From contig NZ_CP136136.1 of NCBI RefSeq assembly GCF_038024875.1, forward strand, positions 4,092,001 through 4,156,000: a stretch of DNA of 64,000 bases. The letters are read 5' to 3'. This DNA is from Gordonia rubripertincta (GTDB lineage Bacteria > Actinomycetota > Actinomycetes > Mycobacteriales > Mycobacteriaceae). The position numbers were made by a program, and so were the translations under genes. Shown in pieces: positions 15,993-23,989 of the stretch (position 1 is its first letter; every line of letters starts with the position of its first letter). The notes beneath the pieces are model-generated. The model searched no databases, had not been told where the DNA came from, and was given only the letters and a program-made list of their open reading frames with translations.

Positions 15993-17629
15993 CCGGCGTC
16001 CCGGTCGTAGAGGACCTGTCCGCGGTGCACGGTCCGGACGCACCGCGGCAGCTCGGCTCCCGGGGAGACGTCCGGCAGGGCGGGCACGCGCGAACGCGGG
16101 TCGGTGGACCAGCGTTGCACCTTCTCGTGGGAGCCGGCCACGACGAGGTCGTCGACCTCCCACACGGCGTAGCTTGCGGGCGCTCCGGGGGTCAGGGTGC
16201 CGGTGAGGCCGTCGTTGATGCCGCCGGCGCGCCAGCCGCCGCGGGTGGCCGCCGCGAAGGCGCCGCGTGCTGAGATCGCGTTGGTGGGCTGGTGATGGTG
16301 GACCGCGGCACGGATCGTCGACCAGGGGTCGATCGGCGTGACCGGAGCGTCGGACGAGAATGAGAGCGCCACACCGGTTTTCGCGAGCATCGCGAAGTCG
16401 TTGAGGGTGGCCGCGCGGGCCGTGCCGAGCCGGGCGTCGTAGAGGTCGCCCGCACCGCCCCATTCGGCGTCGAAGTGCGGTTGCATGCTGGCGATGACGC
16501 CGCAGCGGGCGAGGACCTCCGCGTCGCGGGCGGTGACCATCTCGGCGTGCTCGAGCCGGTGCGCGCAGCGGGCGATCGCCGGGGTGCCCAGCTCGTCGGC
16601 GAGTTCGGTGAGCGCGGCGACGACGGCACCGGTGGCGGCATCGCCGATGACGTGGAACCCGGACTGGATACCGGCGAGCGTGCAACCGCGGAGGTGATCG
16701 CGGATGGTTTCCATGTCGAGGTAGCTGATGCCGCGGGTGTCCGGGGCGTCGGTGTACGGCTCGTTGAGCCACGCGGTGTGGGATCCGATCGCGCCGTCGA
16801 TGAAGAGGTCGCCGCCGAGGGCGTGGGCGCGGGTGATGGTCATGAGCTCGGCCGCGTGGTCGGCGTCGGTGACGGTCTGTCCCCAGTAGCGGCGGATTTC
16901 GACGGGGTGGTCGAGGTCGGCGATCGCCAGGAAGTCGTCCATGCCGCTGATGTCGGGGCCGCCGTTCTCGTGGACGGCGACGACCCCGTGCGCGGCAGCA
17001 ACGTCGAGCGCACGTCGCTGCGCCCGCTCACGATGTGCGGCAGTGACGAGGAGACGGGCTGCACCACGGACGAGGTGATGCGCCTCGGCGACGAGCGGCT
17101 CTTCCGGGTGGTAGCCGACGGCGTCCGCGAGCTCCGGCACCAGGCGACGGAGCGCGGTCGAGGCGACCGCGGAGTGTTCGTCGACCCGGGCGAGGTACAC
17201 GGGGCGGGCGCCGACCACGGCGTCGAGTTCGCTGGTCGTCGGGAACCGGCCGTCCTCGGGTTCGGGGCCGTCCCAGGTCGAGTCGTCCCAGCCGAGACCC
17301 CAGAGCAGGTCACCCTCCTCGTGGCCGGCCGCGGCGTCGTCGGCGATCGTCTTCGCGACGAGTCGCAGACAGTGCGTCCGGCTGGTCGCCTCGTTGAGGG
17401 TGAGACCGTCGAGCGAGAGCCCGGTCGACGTGAGGTGCACGTGCGAGTCGACGAAACCCGGGCTGACGAACAACCCGTTCAGGTCGATGATCTCGGCATC
17501 CGGGTGGAGGGCCCGGCCGATGTCATCGGTGCCGACCCACACCACCACCCCATCGGTGATGGCCATCGCGGTCGCGTCGGGGGCGGCCGCCGAGTACACG
17601 GCACCGCCGAGGAGCAGTTGGGTTGCCAC
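15989..17629 (-). CDS. Amidohydrolase family protein (YtcJ-like)
   Basis: 546 residues of the Amidohydro_3 type. The start is MATQLLLGGAVYSAAAPDA, a beta-sandwich segment. The metal-binding HVH lies in SPGFVDSHVHLTSTG near residue 62, and VHENGGPDISG, HVIGDAATGAVV and RLEHAEMV supply further barrel-strand ligands. FSSDAPVTPIDPW carries the catalytic Asp, and TPGAPASYAVWEVDDLVV closes the sandwich. The family hydrolyses amide or amidine bonds in small molecules, but this member's substrate is unknown. It is translationally coupled to lnt (GTGA overlap), although a functional link to lipoprotein synthesis is not obvious. Confidence 0.85.
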   Translation of the reverse strand: MATQLLLGGAVYSAAAPDATAMAITDGVVVWVGTDDIGRALHPDAEIIDLNGLFVSPGFVDSHVHLTSTGLSLDGLTLNEATSRTHCLRLVAKTIADDAAAGHEEGDLLWGLGWDDSTWDGPEPEDGRFPTTSELDAVVGARPVYLARVDEHSAVASTALRRLVPELADAVGYHPEEPLVAEAHHLVRGAARLLVTAAHRERAQRRALDVAAAHGVVAVHENGGPDISGMDDFLAIADLDHPVEIRRYWGQTVTDADHAAELMTITRAHALGGDLFIDGAIGSHTAWLNEPYTDAPDTRGISYLDMETIRDHLRGCTLAGIQSGFHVIGDAATGAVVAALTELADELGTPAIARCAHRLEHAEMVTARDAEVLARCGVIASMQPHFDAEWGGAGDLYDARLGTARAATLNDFAMLAKTGVALSFSSDAPVTPIDPWSTIRAAVHHHQPTNAISARGAFAAATRGGWRAGGINDGLTGTLTPGAPASYAVWEVDDLVVAGSHEKVQRWSTDPRSRVPALPDVSPGAELPRCVRTVHRGQVLYDRDAG

Positions 17630-17694
17630 GATCGTTCAGTCTGCCTTGCCGTGGGTGAATGTGGCCGCGAGGGGTGTGGTGGGCGGCGCCCAGG

Positions 17695-18231
17695 TCAGCG
17701 CGTGGGCGGGAGCTGCGGGGTGGTCACCGGCTCGGATCCTGGGGCGAAGCCGGACCCGGGGGTGTCGGACTCCACAACGGAGCCGTCGACGACGGTCGCA
17801 CCACCTCCGACGCCACCACCGCGAATCCTGCTGCCGTAGATGCCCGTGGCGTACAGGCCCGCGCGGTCCATCGCGCTCGCCATCCGCTTGACACCGACGG
17901 CCACCACGACCGGGCGCAGCACCTTGCGGGTCGGCGGGAACAGCAGCAGGATGCCCGCGAGCGTCGACACGACGCCGGGGATGACCAGCAGGATCGTCGA
18001 CGTGGCGACGAGCGCCGTGTCGGCGAGCGGCGCCCGTGCGTCGACCTCGTTGTAGGCGGCGCGGCGCAACTCGCCGAAGACCTTACGGCCCTGCCAGCGC
18101 AACGTCAGGAACCCGAGGACGCCGGCCGCGATGCTGATCAGCACGGCCCAGCCGAACCCGAGCCACAACGCCATCCCCACGAAGGCGGCGATCTCCAGCA
18201 GCGCGTACACGGCGAAGTAACGGAGTGCCAT
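17695..18231 (-). CDS. fxsA: FxsA family membrane protein
   Basis: About 178 residues. The N-terminal 120 residues match FxsA: ALRYFAVYALLEIAAFVGMAL, GFGWAVLISIAAGVLGFLTLR, then TALVATSTILLVIPGVVSTLAGILLLFPPTRKVLR. Together these make three or four membrane helices with the conserved PG.VS...G..L..PP.R ending. The C-terminal 55 residues are Gly/Pro/Thr-rich and probably disordered. FxsA was named for reducing exclusion of phage T7 in E. coli, and its function in actinobacteria is unknown. The ATG at 18231 is preferred over an earlier one at 18267. The position next to the amidohydrolase, lnt and ppm1 matches Rv2051c-Rv2053c. Confidence 0.85.
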   Translation of the reverse strand: MALRYFAVYALLEIAAFVGMALWLGFGWAVLISIAAGVLGFLTLRWQGRKVFGELRRAAYNEVDARAPLADTALVATSTILLVIPGVVSTLAGILLLFPPTRKVLRPVVVAVGVKRMASAMDRAGLYATGIYGSRIRGGGVGGGATVVDGSVVESDTPGSGFAPGSEPVTTPQLPPTR

Positions 18232-18328
18232 GGTCGTCTCACCTGTCTTTCGGTGCCTTGTGGGCACCCTCGGTGTCAGGGTCTTGGCGGGTTAACGATC
18301 GAGGGGGCGATTTTTCTCCCGGTGGTGC

Positions 18329-21300
18329 TCAGTCTTCCCCGCGGGATTCGATGTCGCCCTCGGTCTGCAGGTAGACGTTGCGCAGCTGATCGAGGAGTTC
18401 GGCGGGCGGCTCATGCCACATATCCCGTTCCACGGCCTCCAGTAGCCGCTCGGCGATGCCGTGCAGCGCCCATGGGTTGGACTGCTGCATGAACTCCTGG
18501 TTGGTCTCGTCGAGGACGTAGGACTCGGTGAGCTTCTCGTACATCCAGTCGGCGACGACGTCGGTGGTGGCGTCGTAGCCGAAGAGGTAGTCGACGGTCG
18601 CGGCCATCTCGAAGGCGCCCTTGTATCCGTGGCGCTGCATCGCCGAGATCCAGCGCGGGTTGACGACGCGGGCGCGGAACACGCGGGCGGTCTCCTCCGA
18701 CAGCGTGCGGGTGCGCACCGAGTCGGGCCGGGTGCTGTCGCCGATGTAGGCCTCGGGCGCCGTTCCGGTGAGTGCACGCACGGTCGCGACCATGCCGCCG
18801 TGGTACTGGAAGTAGTCGTCGGAGTCGGCGATGTCGTGTTCGCGGGTGTCGGTGTTCTTGGCGGCCACCGCGATCCGCCGGTAGGCGGCGCGCATGTCGT
18901 CGACCGCAGGCACACCGTCGAGGCCACGGCCGTAGGCGTAACCGCCCCATTCGGTGTAGACGCGCGCCAGGTCCTCGTCGCTGCGCCAGTCACGGGAGTC
19001 GATGAGCTGCAGGATCCCGGCACCGTAGGTTCCGGGCTTGGAACCGAAAACACGGGTGACCGCACGCCGGCGGTCGCCGTGTTCGGCCATCGACGCACGG
19101 ACGTGGGCGGCGACGAAGTTCTGCTCGTCCGGTTCGTCGGCGCCTGCGGCGAGCGCGACCGCGTCGTCGAGCATCGCCACCACATGTGGGAAGGCGTCGC
19201 GGAAGAATCCGGAGATCCGGACGGTGACGTCGATGCGCGGACGGCCGAGTTCGACGAGGTCGATGAGTTCGAGATCGACGACACGGCGCGACATCTCGTC
19301 CCACACCGGCATCACACCGAGCAGTGCGAGGACCTCGGCGACGTCGTCGCCGGATGTGCGCATCGCACTGGTCCCCCACACCGACAGGCCGACCGATGCG
19401 GGGTGGTGGCCGTGGTCGGCGACATAGCGTTCCAGCAGCGAGTCGGCCATCGCGCGGCCGGTCTCCCACGCCAGTCGCGAGGGCACGGCCTTCGGGTCGA
19501 CGGAGTAGAAGTTGCGGCCGGTCGGCAGCACGTTGATCAGTCCGCGCAACGGGGATCCGCTGGGGCCGGCCGGGATGAATCCGCCGTCGAGGGCGTGCAG
19601 CACACGCGGCACCTCGCCGGTGGTCTGCCGCAGACGCGGGACGACCTCGGTGGCCGCGAAACGCAGGACGTCGCCGACCGCGTCGGGCAATCCGGCGGTG
19701 GCCTCGGCAACCGCGGCCTCCGACCAGTCGTCCTTCGCGCATGCGGCAACCAGTTCCCGGGCCTGCGCCTCGACGGTGTCGACGGTCCCGCGTTCGGCGG
19801 TGCCGTCCTCGACCAGACCCAGTGCCTCGCGGAGTCCGGGGAGCGCGGACGTACCGCCCCACAGCTGCCGGGCGCGCAGCATCGCGAGTACCAGGTCGAC
19901 CTCGGCGTCGTCGCGAGGCGGTTCGCCGAGGACGTGGAGCCCGTCGCGGATCTGGACATCCTTGATCTCGCACAGCCAGCCGTCGACGTGCAGCAGCATG
20001 TCGTCGAAGACCTCTTCGTCGGGCCGTTCGGTGAGTCCGAGGTCGTGGTCCATCTTCGCCGCGGTGAGCAGCGTCCAGATCTGCTGACGGATCGCCGGCA
20101 GCTTCGCGGGGTCGAGGGCGGAGATGTTGGCGTGTTCGTCGAGCAACTGCTCGAGACGGGCGATGTCGCCGTAGGACTCGGCGCGCGCCATCGGCGGGAT
20201 CAGATGATCGACGAGCACCGCGTGGGCACGTCGTTTGGCCTGGGTGCCCTCCCCCGGATCGTTCACGAGGAACGGGTAGACGAGCGGGAGATCGCCGAGC
20301 GCCGCATCGGTCCCGCAGTTGGCGGACATGCCGAGGTTCTTGCCCGGCAACCATTCGAGGTTGCCGTGTTTGCCGACATGGACGATCGCGTCGGCCCCGA
20401 AACCGGCACGGCCCGTTTCTCGTCGGGCCGCGATCCATCGATACGACGCCAGGTAGTGGTGCGACGGAGGCAGGTCGGGGTCGTGATAGATCGCGACGGG
20501 GTTCTCGCCGAATCCGCGCGGCGGCTGCACCATGATCGCGATGTTGCCGAAAGTCAGTGCGGCGATGACGATATCGCCGTCGGGATTGGTCGACCGGTCG
20601 ACGAACAGCTCGCCGGGCGCCTCACCCCAGTGTTCGACGACGGCACTGCGCAGTTCCTCCGGAAGCGTCTCGAACCAGGCGCGGTACTCTGCGGCAGGCA
20701 GTCGAATCGGGTTGGCGGCGAGGGTCTCCTCGGTCAGCCAGTCCGGGTCCTGACCGCCGGTCGCGATGATCTCGTGGATCAACGCATCGGAGTCATCGTC
20801 GGCCAGGCCGGGTATCGCGCCGGGACCCGATTCCGGGCCGATGTCGTAACCGGCCGCGCGCAGGGCGGAGAGCAGGCGCAGGAGGCTGCGCGGGGTGTCG
20901 AGGCCGACGGCGTTGCCGATGCGGGCGTGCTTGGTCGGGTAGGCCGACAGCATGACGGCGATGCGCTTGTCGGCGGCCGGGATGCGACGCAACCTCGCGT
21001 GCGACACCGCGATTCCCGCCACGCGGGCACAGCGCTCGGGGTCCGGCTGGTACCAGGGCAGGCCGTCGTCGTCGAACTCCTTGAAGGAGAACGGGACCGT
21101 GATGATGCGTCCGTCGAACTCCGGCACGGCCACCTGCGTTGCGACGTCGAGTGGCGAGAGACCGTCGTCGCTCGCCTCCCAGTCCGCACGGGAACCCGTG
21201 AGGCACAGGCCCTGCAGGATCGGGATGTCGAGTGCGGCAAGCCGTTCGATGTTCCACGCCTCGTCGTCGCCGCCGGCCGATGCGGTCGCCGGAGTTGCTC

Positions 21301-21964
21301 CCCCGGCCGCGAGGACGGTGACCACGAGGGCGTCGGCCGTGCCGAGCAGCTCGATGAGGTCGTCGGGAGCGGTGCGCAGGGAAGCGCAGAAGATCGGCAG
21401 TGCGCGGGCGCCGCGCTCTTCGATGGCGCTGCACAACGCGTCGATGTAGCGGGTGTTGCCGGCGAGATGCTGGGCGCGGTAGTAGAGCACCGCGATGGTC
21501 GGCCCTTCGGAACCATCGCGCTCCGCGCGCTCCAGAATCCCCCAGGCCGGGGTCTGCTGCGGTGGTTCGAAGCCGTGACCGGTGAACAGCACGGTGTCGG
21601 AGAGGAAGTGGTGCAGGTTGACGATGTTCGCGACGCCACCGGCGGCGAGGTAGTCGTGTGCCTGGGTGGCCACGCCGGCCGGCACCGTCGAATGGGCCAT
21701 CAGGTCCGGGTCCGGCTGCTGCTCGCCGGAACAGACCACCAGCGGCTTGCCGGTCGCCTCGACCGCCGCGAGCCCCTCTTCCCAGGCGCGCGTTCCGCCG
21801 AGGATGCGGACGACTATCAGGTCGGCGTCGGCGGCGAGGGCCGGGATCTCGTCGACGAGGATGCGGGCGGGATTCGCACCGCGGAACCCCACCTCCGGGT
21901 TTGCCTCGGATGCAGCCGCCGCGGTCAGCAGGTCGGTGTCCGAGGTCGAGAGCAGCAGGATCAT
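18329..21964 (-). CDS. cobN: Cobaltochelatase subunit CobN
   Basis: About 1211 residues, the large subunit of the aerobic cobaltochelatase (CobNST) that inserts cobalt into hydrogenobyrinic acid a,c-diamide with ATP. Start MILLLSTSDTDLLTAAAASE, preceded by GAGGAG at proper spacing. Family landmarks include VAVLYYRAQHLAGNTRYIDAL, then FGADAIVHVGKHGNLEWLPGK, and PTGRNFYSVDPKAVPSRLAWE. LSVWGTSAMRTSGDD and FHYHGG-like FQYHGGMVATV complete the set. The C-terminal NPWALHGIAERLLEAVERDM block is also typical. The leader carries a cobalamin riboswitch, so expression should fall when B12 is plentiful. It is divergent from cobG. CobS and CobT are not in this window. Confidence 0.96.
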   Translation of the reverse strand: MILLLSTSDTDLLTAAAASEANPEVGFRGANPARILVDEIPALAADADLIVVRILGGTRAWEEGLAAVEATGKPLVVCSGEQQPDPDLMAHSTVPAGVATQAHDYLAAGGVANIVNLHHFLSDTVLFTGHGFEPPQQTPAWGILERAERDGSEGPTIAVLYYRAQHLAGNTRYIDALCSAIEERGARALPIFCASLRTAPDDLIELLGTADALVVTVLAAGGATPATASAGGDDEAWNIERLAALDIPILQGLCLTGSRADWEASDDGLSPLDVATQVAVPEFDGRIITVPFSFKEFDDDGLPWYQPDPERCARVAGIAVSHARLRRIPAADKRIAVMLSAYPTKHARIGNAVGLDTPRSLLRLLSALRAAGYDIGPESGPGAIPGLADDDSDALIHEIIATGGQDPDWLTEETLAANPIRLPAAEYRAWFETLPEELRSAVVEHWGEAPGELFVDRSTNPDGDIVIAALTFGNIAIMVQPPRGFGENPVAIYHDPDLPPSHHYLASYRWIAARRETGRAGFGADAIVHVGKHGNLEWLPGKNLGMSANCGTDAALGDLPLVYPFLVNDPGEGTQAKRRAHAVLVDHLIPPMARAESYGDIARLEQLLDEHANISALDPAKLPAIRQQIWTLLTAAKMDHDLGLTERPDEEVFDDMLLHVDGWLCEIKDVQIRDGLHVLGEPPRDDAEVDLVLAMLRARQLWGGTSALPGLREALGLVEDGTAERGTVDTVEAQARELVAACAKDDWSEAAVAEATAGLPDAVGDVLRFAATEVVPRLRQTTGEVPRVLHALDGGFIPAGPSGSPLRGLINVLPTGRNFYSVDPKAVPSRLAWETGRAMADSLLERYVADHGHHPASVGLSVWGTSAMRTSGDDVAEVLALLGVMPVWDEMSRRVVDLELIDLVELGRPRIDVTVRISGFFRDAFPHVVAMLDDAVALAAGADEPDEQNFVAAHVRASMAEHGDRRRAVTRVFGSKPGTYGAGILQLIDSRDWRSDEDLARVYTEWGGYAYGRGLDGVPAVDDMRAAYRRIAVAAKNTDTREHDIADSDDYFQYHGGMVATVRALTGTAPEAYIGDSTRPDSVRTRTLSEETARVFRARVVNPRWISAMQRHGYKGAFEMAATVDYLFGYDATTDVVADWMYEKLTESYVLDETNQEFMQQSNPWALHGIAERLLEAVERDMWHEPPAELLDQLRNVYLQTEGDIESRGED

Positions 21965-22004
21965 CGTGTCTCCTCGCCGGGTTGTCGCGCCCGGTGTGTC
22001 GGGT

Positions 22005-22120
22005 GTGTGCGAGGGACTGGTCTGGCTGGGGTACCCGCGTGCACGGAACCCATCACAGTGGCGCGACCGCGCCGGAATCACACCGGCTTCAGCCCGCTCG
22101 CGGTTGGGTATCAGCCTACG
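22005..22120 (-). promoter_or_regulatory. Cobalamin riboswitch upstream of cobN
   Basis: Read on the minus strand, the cobN leader contains GAAGCCGGTGTGATTCCGG followed by GCGGTCGCGCCACTGTGATG. This is the conserved core of cobalamin (AdoCbl-type) riboswitches: GGTG-n-A-TCCGG, then CGGTC.CGCCACTGTGA. About 25 bases further on lies a B12-box-like AGCCAGACCAG (22015-22025). The element begins about 155 bases before, and ends about 40 bases before, the cobN ATG, where it can occlude the ribosome-binding site or cause termination. The ends are approximate. Negative feedback by B12 is the established behaviour of the class. Confidence 0.9.
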
Positions 22121-22168
22121 ACGACCCATCCCCGATCCCCTCACCTGGGCCGGTCGTACGCTGATGGG

Positions 22169-23350
22169 ATGACCCAGTCGCCGGACCCCGCTCCGGGAAC
22201 AGCGAGCCGGGAGACCGCCGATCGCTGTCCCGGCGTGTTCAGCACGCACGAGGCGCAGGACGGCGCCCTGGCGCGAATCCGGCTCCCCGGAGGCCGGATT
22301 CGCCCGGATCAGCTCACCACCCTCGCCCAGGCGGCCACCGCTCACGCCGACGGTTTCCTCGAGCTGACCGCGCGCGGGAACCTGCAGTTACGCGGGATCA
22401 CCGACGTCGAGGCCGTGGCCGACGCCGTGGTGAGCGCCGGCCTCGCGCCCAGCTCGTCGCACGACAAGGTGCGCAACATCGAGGTCAGCCCGTTGACCGG
22501 GCGGATGGGCGGCATCGCCGACGCCGGTCCGCTGGCCGCCGCACTCGACGACGCCTTGCGTGCCGATCCTGCCGCGACCTCGATCTCGGGACGCTTCCTG
22601 TTCGGGGTCGACGACGGCCGCGGCGACATCAGGCGCCGCGGCGCCGATGCGTGTGCGGTGGTGCGATCGGCCGAACCCGTGGTCGCCGACATCCTGGTCG
22701 GTGGGGTCGCGGTGGGGTCGGTCGCAGGCGTCGACGGGATCGTCGCGACACTGATCGCGGTGGCCACCGGCCTGCAGAAGGTGGCGCCCGGCGCGTGGCG
22801 GGTCCGCGATCTCGGGGTCGAGGACCGCAGTCGCCTGGAGCGGCTCGTCGGCGAGACCCTGGCTCCCGTCGTCGAATCCGACGAAGACGACGTACCGGAC
22901 CCGGTGGAGCCGATCGTGGGCTGGTTCGACCAGGACGACGGATCGGTGTTGCTCGGTTCGGTCGTCGAACTCGGACGGCTGCCCGCGCGGCTCGCCGAGT
23001 TCATCGCCGCGGTCGAATCGCCGATCGTGTTCACCCCGGACCGCGAGATCCTCATCTGCGACCTCGGCGAGGGTGTCGCCGAGACCGTGGTGCGGGTCCT
23101 GGCCCCGATGGGACTGATCTTCGATGCGACCTCACCGTGGGCGAGGCTGAGCTGCTGTGTGGGAGCCCCTGGCTGCGGGTCGGCGCACGCCGCGGTGCGT
23201 GAGGACCTGCTCGCCCACGTCGGCGCCGGACTCCCGTTGAACGGCCGCGAACACTGGGTCGGTTGTGAGCGTCGCTGCGGCTCCCCCGCCGGCACACACC
23301 TGTCGGTGCAGGCCACGCCCGACGGCGAGTACGACCGCCGTCGCCGCTAG
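22169..23350 (+). CDS. cobG: Precorrin-3B synthase (CobG)
   Basis: About 393 residues of the nitrite/sulfite-reductase-like fold. It performs the oxygen-dependent step of the aerobic cobalamin route, precorrin-3A to precorrin-3B. The N-terminal half-domain has GFLELTARGNLQLRGI, and the central KVRNIEVSPLTGRMGGIAD matches the family substrate region. The C-terminal cysteines CVGAPGCGSAHA and GCERRCGSPAGTH would hold the 4Fe-4S cluster. Its presence, with CobN, marks the aerobic rather than the anaerobic pathway. The ATG at 22169 lies 49 bases beyond the divergent riboswitch region. It is followed by cobH after 13 bases. Confidence 0.93.
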   Translation: MTQSPDPAPGTASRETADRCPGVFSTHEAQDGALARIRLPGGRIRPDQLTTLAQAATAHADGFLELTARGNLQLRGITDVEAVADAVVSAGLAPSSSHDKVRNIEVSPLTGRMGGIADAGPLAAALDDALRADPAATSISGRFLFGVDDGRGDIRRRGADACAVVRSAEPVVADILVGGVAVGSVAGVDGIVATLIAVATGLQKVAPGAWRVRDLGVEDRSRLERLVGETLAPVVESDEDDVPDPVEPIVGWFDQDDGSVLLGSVVELGRLPARLAEFIAAVESPIVFTPDREILICDLGEGVAETVVRVLAPMGLIFDATSPWARLSCCVGAPGCGSAHAAVREDLLAHVGAGLPLNGREHWVGCERRCGSPAGTHLSVQATPDGEYDRRRR

Positions 23351-23363
23351 GCTCGTGCGCATC

Positions 23364-23987
23364 ATGACCGAGTACCTGCGCGACGGCGCCGCGATCTACC
23401 GCCAGTCCTTTGCGACGATCCGGACCGAGTCGGATTTGTCCGCCTTTTCTCCTGATGTATCCACCGTGGTTGTCCGGATGATCCACGCCTGCGGGCAGAC
23501 CGACCTGACGCGCGACGTCGTCGCGACGCCCGGTGTCGTCCGTGCGGCTCGTGGCGCACTCCAGGCCGGCGCACCGATCCTGTGCGACGCGTCCATGGTG
23601 GCCTCCGGCATCACGCGTAAGCGCCTGCCCGCCGACAACGAGGTGCTCTGCCACCTCTCCGAACCCGGCCTCCCCGCTCTGGCCGAGGAGATGGGCACGA
23701 CGAGAACCGCTGCCGCCCTGCAGTTCTGGTTGCCGCGTCTCGAAGGAGCGGTCGTCGCGATCGGCAATGCCCCGACCGCGTTGTTCGCCCTGCTCGACAT
23801 GATCGACGAAGGCGCACCCCGCCCGGCCGCAGTTGTCGGCGCGCCCGTCGGATTCGTCGGTGCCGCGGAATCCTGCGAAGCCCTCGCCGCCCGCACCGAT
23901 CTCGAATTCATCACCGTCACCGGACGCCGCGGCGGATCGGCGATCACCGCGGCCGCCGTCAACGCGCTCGCCACCCCTCAGGAGTGA
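23364..23987 (+). CDS. cobH: Precorrin-8X methylmutase
   Basis: 207 residues. CobH migrates the C-11 methyl group to C-12, giving hydrogenobyrinate. The family core is visible: MTEYLRDGAAIYRQSFATIR, RMIHACGQTDL with the catalytic His, PILCDASMVASGIT, and AIGNAPTALFALLDMI. GAPVGFVGAAESCEAL and TGRRGGSAITAAAVNAL follow. ATG 23364 is taken as the start (GTG 23355 is possible), 13 bases after cobG. The stop is overlapped or closely followed by cobIJ, so cobG-cobH-cobIJ form one operon. Confidence 0.95.
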   Translation: MTEYLRDGAAIYRQSFATIRTESDLSAFSPDVSTVVVRMIHACGQTDLTRDVVATPGVVRAARGALQAGAPILCDASMVASGITRKRLPADNEVLCHLSEPGLPALAEEMGTTRTAAALQFWLPRLEGAVVAIGNAPTALFALLDMIDEGAPRPAAVVGAPVGFVGAAESCEALAARTDLEFITVTGRRGGSAITAAAVNALATPQE

Positions 23988-23989
23988 AT

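Noticed and set aside
18461..22168. Long plus-strand open frame antisense to cobN, continuous with cobG
   Set aside because: The translated sequence is Arg/Gly/Val-rich with no family motifs, whereas the minus strand encodes a full CobN. Open antisense frames are expected at this GC content; the real cobG begins at 22169.
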